From Streptomyces sp. UNOC14_S4 (GTDB taxonomy: Bacteria > Actinomycetota > Actinomycetes > Streptomycetales > Streptomycetaceae), in assembly GCF_020740835.1 (NCBI RefSeq), contig NZ_JAINFC010000010.1, forward strand, positions 1 through 36,289: a DNA stretch of 36,289 nucleotides, written 5' to 3'. The notes below the pieces were generated by a model. The model searched no databases. It was not told the DNA's origin and saw only the letters and a program-made list of their open reading frames with translations. The position numbers and the translations under genes are program-made. Below, in pieces: positions 1 through 7,878 of the stretch. The first letter of the stretch is position 1. The number at the start of each line of letters is the position of its first letter.

Positions 1-45
1 TGCCGGACACGAACCGCCCGGCCGCGGCCTGAGCCGACCCGATCG

Positions 46-88
46 CGGCGGTGCGGCCCATTCCCGTGGGGCATGGGCCGCACCGCCG
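46..88 (-). terminator. Hairpin terminator of the left-arm operon
   Basis: A perfect 16-bp inverted repeat (46-61 pairs with 73-88) with an 11-nt loop lies four bases beyond the stop codon of the last operon gene. There is no clear U-tract, as is common for actinobacterial hairpin terminators. It marks the probable 3' end of the 7538-to-93 transcript. Confidence 0.7.
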
Positions 89-92
89 TCGC

Positions 93-1181
93 TCAGTACA
101 GCCCGGCGACGGAGAAGGCCAGGTCCAGCAGGCGGCCGCGGGAGTGGGCGCCGCCGTCCAGGTGGAGGCCGCCCGGGTGGGTGCCCAGTGCGCGGTGGAC
201 CTCGAAGAAGCCCTTCGCCTCCTCGTACGCCGCGTCCGGCCAGCCGGCGCAGAACAGCAGGGGATCGCACACCCACACCGGGAGGGCGCCGGTCGCGGCG
301 GCCTTCCCCACGAGGTCCGGGAGGACGTCGCGCACCCGGCCGGCGCCCGTGCCGACGATGAACGTGAGCCGTCCCGGCTCCCGCGCGGGGTCGAGGCGCT
401 CGACGAGCGTCAGTACGTCGTCGGGCGTGGTGCCGGGACCGATGCGCACGCCGATCGGATTGCGGAGGCGCGCGGCGAGCGCCACGGCGGTGGCATGCGG
501 CCGTTCCGCCCACACCATATGGGCGGAGGCGTCGTGCAGGCCCTCCGCCGCACCCGGGCCGTCGGCACGCCGCAGGGCGCGTTCGTAGTCCGGTACGGAC
601 ATGGCGTGTCCGGTGAAGAACTCCGCGCCCCACAGCGCCCTGGTGTTCACCCCGCAGGCCATCATGAAGCGCAGGGCGCCGTCCATCTCGGTGACGACGG
701 GCGCGTGCCGCCGCCCTCCCGGGTCGTCGGTGACATGGGCCCGGTTCCACTCCTGGACCTGTGCCAGGTCGGCGTACCCGCCGCGGAGCAGCCCGCGTAC
801 GAGGTTCAACGCGGCGGCCTCGCAGCGGTATTCGCGCAGCCCCGGGTCCGGCCCGCCGATCCTGCCGACCCGTACGACGGGGACGGCCATGGCGTAGGTC
901 AGGACGGCCGACATCTGGAGCAGCGTCCTCAGCCCGGTGTCGATCGCGTCGGCGAACCCGGTCGCGAGGCTCTCCGCGCAGACCGGTGCCTGGAGCAGGA
1001 ACGCCTCGCCGCGGGCGACGGAGGCCAGGCGGGCGCGGAGTTGCCCGCACTCGGCGGCGAAGACGAGGGGCGGGCGCGAGCGCGGCTCGCCGCCCGGGCC
1101 GGGGAGGGCGACCAGTTCGGGCCATTCCGGGTGGCGTCCGGGAAGGGGGCCGGACGGCGGAATCAGGTCGACGGCGGTCAT
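93..1181 (-). CDS. Class II DAHP synthase-like protein, active site degenerate
   Basis: The 362-aa product resembles class II 3-deoxy-7-phosphoheptulonate synthases, the first shikimate enzymes, but is shorter than the usual 390-460 aa. Retained family features are the PPLVFAAEC segment (Cys45 at the metal-Cys position), VGRIGG (105-110), GGYADL (134-139), a W-A-E-R stretch (224-227), NPIGVRIGP (241-249) and GFFEVHR...GTHPGG (324-338). Key catalytic segments are altered. The GQ-AKPRS phosphate-binding loop is replaced around 109-117. CDPMHGN has become CDPLLF (306-310), losing the metal-binding His. The ARMGA Arg is gone (VGTGA, 276-280), and the C-terminal metal Glu/Asp region is missing or changed. 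The start is fixed by an ATGA overlap with the upstream oxygenase gene. Ordinary DAHP synthesis looks unlikely. I infer a repurposed or scaffold role in the pathway of this operon. Confidence 0.8.
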   Translation of the reverse strand: MTAVDLIPPSGPLPGRHPEWPELVALPGPGGEPRSRPPLVFAAECGQLRARLASVARGEAFLLQAPVCAESLATGFADAIDTGLRTLLQMSAVLTYAMAVPVVRVGRIGGPDPGLREYRCEAAALNLVRGLLRGGYADLAQVQEWNRAHVTDDPGGRRHAPVVTEMDGALRFMMACGVNTRALWGAEFFTGHAMSVPDYERALRRADGPGAAEGLHDASAHMVWAERPHATAVALAARLRNPIGVRIGPGTTPDDVLTLVERLDPAREPGRLTFIVGTGAGRVRDVLPDLVGKAAATGALPVWVCDPLLFCAGWPDAAYEEAKGFFEVHRALGTHPGGLHLDGGAHSRGRLLDLAFSVAGLY

Positions 1182-2077
1182 GGCATGAGCCCCGCCCGTC
1201 GCCACCAGTGACGCTGACGGGGGCCGATCATGCCCGCTTCGGTGAGGAAGGCCACGGCCTTCTCCCCGGCGCGCAGCATGTTGCGGCGGTAACGCGGACT
1301 GCGGCGGGCCTGCCGCTGGGCCTCCTTGGGGTCGAGGCCCACGGCACGGTAGATCCGGGGGTCGGTGAAGTGGCGGGTGAACGCGAGCGCCGCGGCGATG
1401 CCGGCCGTCTCGCGGTGCAGTTCCCGCCGGGGCGCCGACAGTCCGTCGACGGCGCGCAGCAGTTCCGAGCGGGCGAAGCCGACGTGCCGGGCCTCGTCCG
1501 CGACGTGGAGCCGGCAGATCTGCCGGATGAAGGGCTGCACCCGTTCGTCCCGCATGGCCTCGCGCTGCCAGTGGTCGTGGACCTCCTCCACGGCCAGGAT
1601 CACGGCGAAGGCGCCCGGCCCCCGGCAGACCGCCGGTGCGACCGCTCCCAGGGCGCGCGACCAGGGGACTCCCGTCCCCTGTCCGCCGCCGTCGAGCCGT
1701 TCGATCGCCCTGCTGAACATCAGGGAGTGCCGGGTCTCCTCCCCGATCTCGGTGAGGGCGTAGCGGCTGCGGCTGTCCGCGAAGTCCCGGCCCGCCACAT
1801 AGCGGGCCAGGAGCTGCATGAGGATCAGTTCGGTCCACATGCCCGCGCTCATCAGCCCCACGGCCTCGCTGCGGGACAGGGCGATCCGCTGCCCGTGGTC
1901 CATCCGTTCCCACAGGTCGGTGCCGTACAGCGACAGCACCTCGGGCGGGGCGTACCAGGTGTCCTCCAGCAGGGGCGTGTGCCAGTCGACGGCGGTGTCC
2001 ACGTCCCACGCGTGCTCGGCCGAGGCCCGCAGCAGTCGTTCGGCGACCCGCCCGGGGTGCTGTGCGGTCGGGGTCAT
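1178..2077 (-). CDS. AurF-family diiron oxygenase (putative N-oxygenase)
   Basis: The 299-aa product has the full ligand pattern of the p-aminobenzoate N-oxygenase AurF family (PF11583). Candidate iron ligands are Glu83, Glu114, His117, Glu164, His191, Glu195 and His198. The intervals from Glu114 onward match those I recall for AurF (E-x2-H, then 27 residues between Glu and the third His, then H-x3-E-x2-H). Family members oxidise arylamines or amino precursors to hydroxylamino, nitroso or nitro groups, and some act on other substrates. The ATG at 2077 overlaps the upstream stop as ATGA, and its own stop overlaps the next start the same way. No aminobenzoate synthesis genes are in view, so an aminated sugar or acyl-ACP substrate is possible. 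A 318-aa upstream extension is open but would bury the ATGA junction. Confidence 0.88.
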   Translation of the reverse strand: MTPTAQHPGRVAERLLRASAEHAWDVDTAVDWHTPLLEDTWYAPPEVLSLYGTDLWERMDHGQRIALSRSEAVGLMSAGMWTELILMQLLARYVAGRDFADSRSRYALTEIGEETRHSLMFSRAIERLDGGGQGTGVPWSRALGAVAPAVCRGPGAFAVILAVEEVHDHWQREAMRDERVQPFIRQICRLHVADEARHVGFARSELLRAVDGLSAPRRELHRETAGIAAALAFTRHFTDPRIYRAVGLDPKEAQRQARRSPRYRRNMLRAGEKAVAFLTEAGMIGPRQRHWWRRAGLMP

Positions 2078-2664
2078 CGGACGAACGTCACCTTTCCCCA
2101 CCCGTTCACGGCGCGCAGCCCCGTGGTGGAGCACTGGGTGACGTCGCTGGTGGGCACGGCCGAGCCGGTGACACGCGCACCGGCCAGCGCGCCGTGTACG
2201 ACAGTGCCGCTGAGCAGGGCGTCGGCCGGGTTGTAGCTGTTCACCTGCCGGGTGCCCGGCCGGAGCGTCGAGGTGCCGACCTTGCGCCCGGCCCCGTCGT
2301 ACCAGGTGATGGTGGCGCTCCCCCGCACGCCGGAGGTGCTGGTGCAGTTGGCCTGTCCGGTGCCGTGGAAGCTGAGGCGGCCGCTGCGGAGGCGGGTCTG
2401 GGTGCGGTCGGGCGAGAAGCAGTCGGTCAGGTGGAAGGTGCCCGACGCGGTGACGGTGCGCTGACGCATGCTCAGCGGCGGGGTGAGGGTGACGGGCTGT
2501 CCGGGGTCGGTACGGGCGCCGCAGGTGAGGGCGACGCCGACGGCCCGTACCGGGGCGCTCCCGGCGGTGGTCGCCGCGATCGCGCAGACGGCGGCGACCA
2601 CGGCGGTTCGTCTAAACACGCTCGTAGGTACGTGAGTTCGGTACGCCTTGGGGTTCCTGTCCAT
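2074..2664 (-). CDS. Secreted protein of unknown function
   Basis: The 196-aa product begins with a Sec signal peptide: a basic N-terminus with RR near residue 18, a hydrophobic run, and a probable cleavage site after APVRA around residue 41. The mature part is rich in Thr, Ser and Gly and carries a few Cys residues, suggesting a disulfide-stabilised beta-sandwich. No catalytic motif was seen and I do not recognise a named family. The ATG at 2664 lies inside the 3' end of the exporter gene (53-bp overlap), and the stop overlaps the oxygenase start. The gene is therefore embedded in the biosynthetic operon, and it may work outside the membrane with the adjacent MMPL exporter. That role is inference only. 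Confidence 0.8.
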   Translation of the reverse strand: MDRNPKAYRTHVPTSVFRRTAVVAAVCAIAATTAGSAPVRAVGVALTCGARTDPGQPVTLTPPLSMRQRTVTASGTFHLTDCFSPDRTQTRLRSGRLSFHGTGQANCTSTSGVRGSATITWYDGAGRKVGTSTLRPGTRQVNSYNPADALLSGTVVHGALAGARVTGSAVPTSDVTQCSTTGLRAVNGWGKVTFVR

Positions 2665-4807
2665 ACGGGTGTCCTCCGGTGGGGCGGGCTGCGCGGACTG
2701 GTGGGAGGAATCGGGCCAGCGGCGCGGGGAACCACCAGTTGCGGTGGCCCATGAGCCGCATGAGCGTGGGGACGACCACGATCCGGATGAGCGTGGCGTC
2801 CAGGAGAACGGCGACGGACACGGCGAACCCGAGCTGCCGGATGTCCTGGCGGCCGGCCGTGAGCAGGCCCGCGAACACGACGGCCATGGCACCGGCCGCC
2901 AGGCTGATCGGGCGGGCGGTACGGCTCAGGCCGTGGGCGACGGCCTCGCGGGAGTCCCCCGTCCCCCGGTAGTGCTCGGTGATCGCGTGGACGAGGAAGA
3001 CCTCGTAGTCCATCGACAGGCCGAAGACGATGGTGAAGGCCAGCAGGGGGATGACGTTGTCCACCTCTCCCCCGGGCGACCACGCGGTGAGCAGGCCCAG
3101 GGCGGCGGCGATGGAGAGCAGGTTCATCGCGATGGCCTTGAACGGGATGAGGACGCTGCGGAAGACCGCCACGAGGAGGACGAACGACACGGCCAGGACG
3201 AGCGGCACCGCCCGCCGGAGCGCGGCGAGCAGGGCCGCCCTCAGATCGATCAGCGCCGCCGACGCCCCTCCGACGAACACCGGATGACCACGGGAGAGGG
3301 TGTGCTCCGCCGACGAGCGGACGTCGCGGACCAGCGCCGCGGAGTCCTCGCTGTCGGCGGGCACCCGCTGCACGATGACGAGGACCGTGAGGTCCTTGCC
3401 GTTGTCGAACGCCGCGGTGAAGGCGACACGGGGGTCGGTCCGCAGCTTCTCGGTGAGGGCCGTGGTGTCGACCGGGCCCGCCGTCCCGGCGTGCGGGAGG
3501 GCGACGACGCTGCCGCCCGCGATACGGTCGCGTTCCATCCGCGCCATGCCGCGTCCCGCGTCGCTGTGCGCGAGCGCCGGGCGGTCGATGCCCATCCAGA
3601 GCCTCAGCCCCAGCGCGGGCGCGGTGGCCAGCGCGAGCACGGCGAGCGCCGCGAGCAGGAACGGCCAGGGGCTGCGCATCAGCCGACGGGCCCACGAGGC
3701 CCAGCCGGCGGAGGCGGGAGGGGACGGCCGGCCGCGGCGGCCCGGCAGCGTGCCCCAGCCCAACAGTGGGTCGACGCGCGGCAGGACGCGCGGCAGCAGG
3801 GTGGCCGCCGCGGCGTAGGTCACGCCCGTGGCGATCAGGGCCGCCAGGCCCATGGTGCGGACGTACACCAGGGGCACCGCCAGCAGGGCCGCGCTCGCGA
3901 GCAGGACGGCGAGCGCGCACCACCGCACCGCCCTCCCGGCCGTCGCCGAGGCGTGTGCGACGGCCGCCGTGGGCGTGGCGCCCTCCGTACGGGCCCGTCG
4001 GTAGCGCACCAGGACCAGCAGGGCGTAGTCGAGGCCCAGTCCGAAGCCGACCGTGGTGGTCACGGCCAGCATCAGGGTGTCGACGTCCGTCGCCAGGCTC
4101 AGCAGCGACAGGGCGCCGACGCCGACGGCGACGCCCGCGCCGGCCACGAGCAGCGGGACGAGCGCCGAGCCGAGCGACCCCAGACCGACGGTCAGGAGCA
4201 GCAGCGCCAGCGGGACCGTGACGGTCTCGGCGCGCCGCAGGTCGTCGATGTCCCCGCGGTTGAGCTCGGACACCACGGCCGTGAGGCCGACGAGGGAGAC
4301 CGTGACGCGTCCTCGGGAGGCGTGCGCGGCGGCGCGCCGGGCCTCGTCCCGCAGCACCGGCATGTCGCGCTGGCGCTGCCGTTGGTCCCCGTTGACGCCG
4401 AGCAGGAGGTAGGCGTGGTGCAGGTCCTGGCCCGGCTGCTCGGGAACGGGCAGTGCTCCGCCCACCGCCGGCCGCGCGGTGAGCGCGCGGGCGGTGTCGA
4501 GCACGGCGTCGCGGTACGGCTCGTCGCTCGCCCGCAGTACGGGCGAGTCGAAGGCCAGCATCACCTGTTCGGTGCCGACCCGTGGCATGCCGCGGGTGAG
4601 GAGTTCGGCCGCGCGGGCGGACGGTGAACCGGGAACGCGCGGGGGCGGGGCGTCGAGGCCGTCGAGGCGCACCAGGGCGAGGAGGGCGGACGCCAGGACC
4701 AGTACCGCCCAGACGACGAGCGGCCACCGGCCCCGGCCCGGCCGCCGGGCCCCGGGCTCCTCGGCGGGGAGCGTCCCGGCATCTTCCGTAGCAGTGCCAG
4801 AATTCAC
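2612..4807 (-). CDS. MMPL/RND-family membrane exporter
   Basis: The 731-aa membrane protein has the duplicated RND/MMPL layout. Each half has one N-terminal helix, a large extracytoplasmic loop, and a five-to-six-helix bundle. The two proton-relay Asp-Tyr pairs are visible in FGLGLDY (Asp260) and FGLSMDY (Asp600), each followed by the expected amphipathic segment. Actinobacterial members export lipids, glycolipids or polyketides using the proton gradient. GTG at 4807 was chosen because an AAGGCAGG ribosome-binding-like sequence precedes it. A further GTG at 4873 would add 22 mostly basic residues. It sits between the KAS II-like gene (92-bp gap) and the secreted-protein gene (overlap), so it probably exports the acyl-containing product. 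Confidence 0.9.
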   Translation of the reverse strand: MNSGTATEDAGTLPAEEPGARRPGRGRWPLVVWAVLVLASALLALVRLDGLDAPPPRVPGSPSARAAELLTRGMPRVGTEQVMLAFDSPVLRASDEPYRDAVLDTARALTARPAVGGALPVPEQPGQDLHHAYLLLGVNGDQRQRQRDMPVLRDEARRAAAHASRGRVTVSLVGLTAVVSELNRGDIDDLRRAETVTVPLALLLLTVGLGSLGSALVPLLVAGAGVAVGVGALSLLSLATDVDTLMLAVTTTVGFGLGLDYALLVLVRYRRARTEGATPTAAVAHASATAGRAVRWCALAVLLASAALLAVPLVYVRTMGLAALIATGVTYAAAATLLPRVLPRVDPLLGWGTLPGRRGRPSPPASAGWASWARRLMRSPWPFLLAALAVLALATAPALGLRLWMGIDRPALAHSDAGRGMARMERDRIAGGSVVALPHAGTAGPVDTTALTEKLRTDPRVAFTAAFDNGKDLTVLVIVQRVPADSEDSAALVRDVRSSAEHTLSRGHPVFVGGASAALIDLRAALLAALRRAVPLVLAVSFVLLVAVFRSVLIPFKAIAMNLLSIAAALGLLTAWSPGGEVDNVIPLLAFTIVFGLSMDYEVFLVHAITEHYRGTGDSREAVAHGLSRTARPISLAAGAMAVVFAGLLTAGRQDIRQLGFAVSVAVLLDATLIRIVVVPTLMRLMGHRNWWFPAPLARFLPPVRAARPTGGHPYGQEPQGVPNSRTYERV

Positions 4808-4898
4808 CGATTGCCTGCCTTCGTTGCGCCGTCGGACGAATATCGGGTCCCGCCGGAACGGGTGGCCCCGCACGGCCGGGACGGCCCCTCAGGCCCGG

Positions 4899-6116
4899 TC
4901 AGGCTCGGCGGAGGACCAGCACCGTGTTGTGGCCGCCGAAGCCGAAGGAATTGCTCGCCACCGTCTCCACCCGGCACGGCCGCGGGACCTTCGCCACCAC
5001 GTCGAGGTCGATGTCGGGGTCGAGGCGGTCGAGGTTGGCGGTGGGCGGGATCATCTGGTGCCGCAGCGTCAGGACGGCGAGCACCGCCTCGACAGCTCCC
5101 GCTGCTCCGAGCGTGTGCCCGGTGACGCCCTTGGTGGACGTGACGGCGGGCGGGCGGCCGTGGAAGATGCGCCTCAGGGTCACGCCCTCGATGCGGTCGT
5201 TCATCGGGGTGGCGGTGCCGTGGGCGTTGACGTGTCCGATGTCGGCGGGCTCCAGACCGGCGTCGGCCAGTGCCGCCCGGTAGGCCCGTTCGATGCCGGT
5301 GCCCTCGGGGTGCGCCGCGGCGTAGTGGTAGCCGTCGGTGGAACTGCCGTAGCCGCAGAAGTAGGCGTGCGGCGAGGCGCGACGGGCCCGCGCGTCCTTC
5401 GCGCGTTCCAGGACGAGGATGCCCGCGCCCTCGGCGAGGACGAAGCCGTCGCGGTCGGCGTCGAAGGGGCGGCTCGCGCCCGCCGGGTCGTGCAGGCGGG
5501 TGGACAGGGCGCCCATCTGGGAGAAGGAGAGCGAGGTGACGGGGTGGCAGGGCGCCTCGATGCCACCGGCCAGCACGATGTCGCAGCGGTCGGCCAGGAG
5601 CAGGTCCCGGGCGACGCCCAGCGCGGTCGCCCCGGAGGCGCAGGCCGTGGTCACCGCCATGCTCGGGCCGTACGCGCCCAGGGCGATGCCGATCTCGGCG
5701 GCGGGGGCGTTGACCATCGACCGCGGCACGGTCAGCGGCGAGACCGCCGCATAGGCGTGGTCGATGTACTTGCGGACCGAGGCGACGATGGTGTCCTTGC
5801 TCTCCGTGCCGACGCCCACGACCACCCCCACCCGCGCGCCGTCCCAGGAGGCGGGGTCCAGCCCGGCGTCCGCGACCGCCTCGTGGGCCGCCGCCAGCGC
5901 CAGGTGCGCGGAGCGGTCCATGCGCCAGACGTCGCGCCCGAGCAGCGCCTTGACGTCGAAATCGGGGACGCGGCAGCTCAGCGGCACGGGAACGTCACCG
6001 AGCCGGGGGTCGAGGGCGGCCGTGGGGACGCCGGAGCACACCCCCTGCCATGTGGACCCGGCGTCCGCCCCGGCCGCGGTGAGGAGGCCCAGGCCGGTGA
6101 CGGCGATGTCGCTCAC
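4899..6116 (-). CDS. KAS II (FabF)-like beta-ketoacyl synthase
   Basis: The 405-aa thiolase-fold enzyme has the complete Cys-His-His triad: Cys159 in TTACASG, His299 in NAHGTATPMND, and His334 in TKGVTGHTLGAAG, with Lys329. The FGFGGHN C-terminal motif is also present. It should perform decarboxylative condensation of malonyl-ACP with an acyl primer. The GTG at 6116 overlaps the stop of the ACP gene as GTGA, which settles the start and implies coupled translation. It is a single ketosynthase with no chain-length-factor partner, unlike an aromatic type II PKS. It therefore more likely builds a short or modified acyl chain, or makes only a few extensions. Confidence 0.92.
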   Translation of the reverse strand: MSDIAVTGLGLLTAAGADAGSTWQGVCSGVPTAALDPRLGDVPVPLSCRVPDFDVKALLGRDVWRMDRSAHLALAAAHEAVADAGLDPASWDGARVGVVVGVGTESKDTIVASVRKYIDHAYAAVSPLTVPRSMVNAPAAEIGIALGAYGPSMAVTTACASGATALGVARDLLLADRCDIVLAGGIEAPCHPVTSLSFSQMGALSTRLHDPAGASRPFDADRDGFVLAEGAGILVLERAKDARARRASPHAYFCGYGSSTDGYHYAAAHPEGTGIERAYRAALADAGLEPADIGHVNAHGTATPMNDRIEGVTLRRIFHGRPPAVTSTKGVTGHTLGAAGAVEAVLAVLTLRHQMIPPTANLDRLDPDIDLDVVAKVPRPCRVETVASNSFGFGGHNTVLVLRRA

Positions 6117-6430
6117 GCCGAGGGGACCGGGGTGTCGGCGGCCGACGGCGAACCCTGCCCCGGCACGGGCTGCGGCCCGCACGGCTGCTCGGGCTGCGCC
6201 CGCTCGATCGCGGCGACGGCCTGGCCGAACGTGGTCAGCAGCGACTTGAGGGACTCGTCGTCCGTGGGCACGCGCAGCCCCAGCTCGTCCTGGAGGACGC
6301 ACATCAGCTCCACGACACCGAGGGAGTCAAGACCCAGGTCCTCCAGGGTGCTGTCGGGGTGGACGACGTCCTCGGGGATGTTGAAGTGGTGGACGAGGCT
6401 GTCCTTGATGGGCTCGTAGAGGGAGGTCAT
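6113..6430 (-). CDS. Acyl carrier protein
   Basis: The 105-aa product has an acidic four-helix ACP domain (about residues 1-78) with the phosphopantetheine attachment site LGLDSLGVVEL, Ser36. A Pro-, Gln- and Ser-rich tail of about 28 residues follows, which is unusual because most ACPs end at 75-90 aa. A GAGGAG ribosome-binding site lies just upstream of the ATG. It is placed between KAS III-like and KAS II-like genes, so it is the carrier for the chain they initiate and extend. Confidence 0.93.
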   Translation of the reverse strand: MTSLYEPIKDSLVHHFNIPEDVVHPDSTLEDLGLDSLGVVELMCVLQDELGLRVPTDDESLKSLLTTFGQAVAAIERAQPEQPCGPQPVPGQGSPSAADTPVPSA

Positions 6431-6473
6431 GGGGTGCTCCTCGGTTCGTTCCGGTTCGTGCGTGTCGATGTGG

Positions 6474-7538
6474 TCAGAGACGGATCACCGTCAGGCCCGC
6501 GCTGCTGCCCGCCGCCAGGCCGGTGAGGGCGACGAGGTCGCCGGGGTGGGCCAGCCCGCTCTCCAGCGCCCGGGAGAGCTGCAGGGGGAGAGAGGCGGAG
6601 GCGACGTTGCCGTGCCGGGGCAGGGTGAGCACGAGTTGCTCGCGGGAGACGCCGAAGTCCCCGCCGCAGACGGCGTCCAGGTCGGCCAGGGCCACTTGGT
6701 GGATGCCGACGAACGCGAAGTCGGCGGCCGTCAGGCCGAGCTCGTCCAGCAAGGACAGGACCCGCGTGTGGAAGAGGGTGTTCATGCTCTCCCGCATGCG
6801 CGTGCTGTCCATACGGAAGTGGCCCGCGTCCACGCCCGTCTGCCCGCGTCTGGCCGTCCCGCCGAACGGGACGCTGGCCGACGCCCAGGCCGTGGACTCC
6901 GCGGCGAAGCGGCTGCCCAGGACACCCCGGTCGGTGCCCTCCTCCGCCGTCCACAGCATGGCCGCTCCCGCGTCGGAGAAACCGTACGAGGGAAAGGCGC
7001 GCACGAAGGACGCGGCGTCCGGGACGCACAACGGGCTGGTGAGCGAGGGGGCTTCGCCGCACGCGATCAGAACCCTGCGGTACCGCCCGGAGGCGATCAG
7101 CGCCTGGGTGAGCTCGATGGCGTTGAGCACGCTGTTGCAGGCGTTCTTGACGTCGAACACCGGGCAGTTCAGCCCCAGCTTGGCGGCCACGATGTGGGAG
7201 GTCGCCGGTTCCAGCATGTCCTGGCTGGCCGCGGCGAACATCATCAGATCGATGTCCTCCGGCCGAGTGCCGCACTCGGCCAGCAACTTGCGCGCCGCGC
7301 TCGCCGCGAGGTCGGAAGCCTGCTGGTCGTCGGCGATCAGATGGACGCCCTCCACCCCGGTCAGCTGCGTGATCAGCCCGGGCGGAGGGACGAAATCCGG
7401 GCTGGCAGCGGCGATTTGCGCCTCCCGCTCGGCCATGGGGACCCAGCGCTCGGGCAGGTGGGCCGTGACGCCCGTGAGACATGCTCGGAGTTCGCTCACG
7501 GGCGGCAAGCTAGCAATCACGCTGCGCGGATTTGACAC
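6474..7538 (-). CDS. KAS III (FabH)-like ketoacyl synthase
   Basis: The 354-aa thiolase-fold protein has a Cys-His-Asn triad: Cys134 in the VKNACNSVLNA context, His280 in VGIHQV and Asn311 in RHGNVASAS. Housekeeping FabH condenses acyl-CoA with malonyl-ACP. Relatives in secondary metabolism also act as primer-unit synthases or acyltransferases. The chosen GTG at 7538 follows an AATAAGG-like ribosome-binding site. A GTG at 7499 gives a more FabH-like N-terminus but no clear ribosome-binding site. It is the first gene of the operon and lies 43 bp upstream of the ACP gene. The HQV tripeptide replaces the common HQA. Confidence 0.88.
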   Translation of the reverse strand: MSNPRSVIASLPPVSELRACLTGVTAHLPERWVPMAEREAQIAAASPDFVPPPGLITQLTGVEGVHLIADDQQASDLAASAARKLLAECGTRPEDIDLMMFAAASQDMLEPATSHIVAAKLGLNCPVFDVKNACNSVLNAIELTQALIASGRYRRVLIACGEAPSLTSPLCVPDAASFVRAFPSYGFSDAGAAMLWTAEEGTDRGVLGSRFAAESTAWASASVPFGGTARRGQTGVDAGHFRMDSTRMRESMNTLFHTRVLSLLDELGLTAADFAFVGIHQVALADLDAVCGGDFGVSREQLVLTLPRHGNVASASLPLQLSRALESGLAHPGDLVALTGLAAGSSAGLTVIRL

Positions 7539-7640
7539 TCCCGCGCCGCCTTATTGGCCACCTTTGATCACAGTTGACCGTTTTTCATCCAAACGCCGGA
7601 CGATAAGCATAAATAGCTTTTTCGGAGCCAGGCGGCCCCG
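7539..7640 (-). promoter_or_regulatory. AT-rich leader/promoter region of the left-arm operon
   Basis: About 70 bases around 7555-7625 are strikingly AT-rich (runs such as CATAAATAGC and GTTTTTC) compared with the surrounding DNA. They lie directly upstream of the first operon gene. No textbook -35/-10 pair was found. The composition suggests a promoter and a possible binding region for nucleoid proteins such as Lsr2, which is inference. Confidence 0.4.
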
Positions 7641-7830
7641 TCAGGGGCGCGGGGCTGCGTTGCATTTGCGGCTCCGCCGCGGGGCCAGGGGGCGAAGCCC
7701 CCTCAGGGGCGCGGGGCTGTGACATTGTGCGGCTCCGCCGCGCGGGCGCGACGCCAGGACCAGGGGGCAAAGCCCCGTCAGGGGCGCGGGGAACTGCGCG
7801 CCCAGCCACAACGGCCCCTCAGCCGCACAC
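7641..7830. repeat. Three-copy Streptomyces-type 3' intergenic repeat
   Basis: The core TCAGGGGCGCGGGG occurs at 7641-7654, 7703-7716 and 7778-7791. The spaces between hold small hairpins: GCGGC-TCC-GCCGC at 7669-7681 and 7729-7741, GGGGGC-GAA-GCCCCC at 7688-7702, and GGGGC-AAA-GCCCC at 7764-7776. The last copy runs into GAACTGCGCG-CCAGCCAC. From memory this matches a motif found very often downstream of Streptomyces genes. It lies between the SDR stop and the next operon's promoter and probably acts as a terminator or RNA stabiliser. Confidence 0.75.
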
Positions 7831-7878
7831 GCACACCAAGAGGCACCCCGGTAGGCGCCCCCGCAAAACAACAGAAGC

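Noticed and set aside
2648..4627. Long plus-strand open frame opposite the exporter gene
   Set aside because: The product is a low-complexity Arg/Gly/Glu/Gln-rich antisense artefact of high GC3. The minus strand carries a clear MMPL protein.
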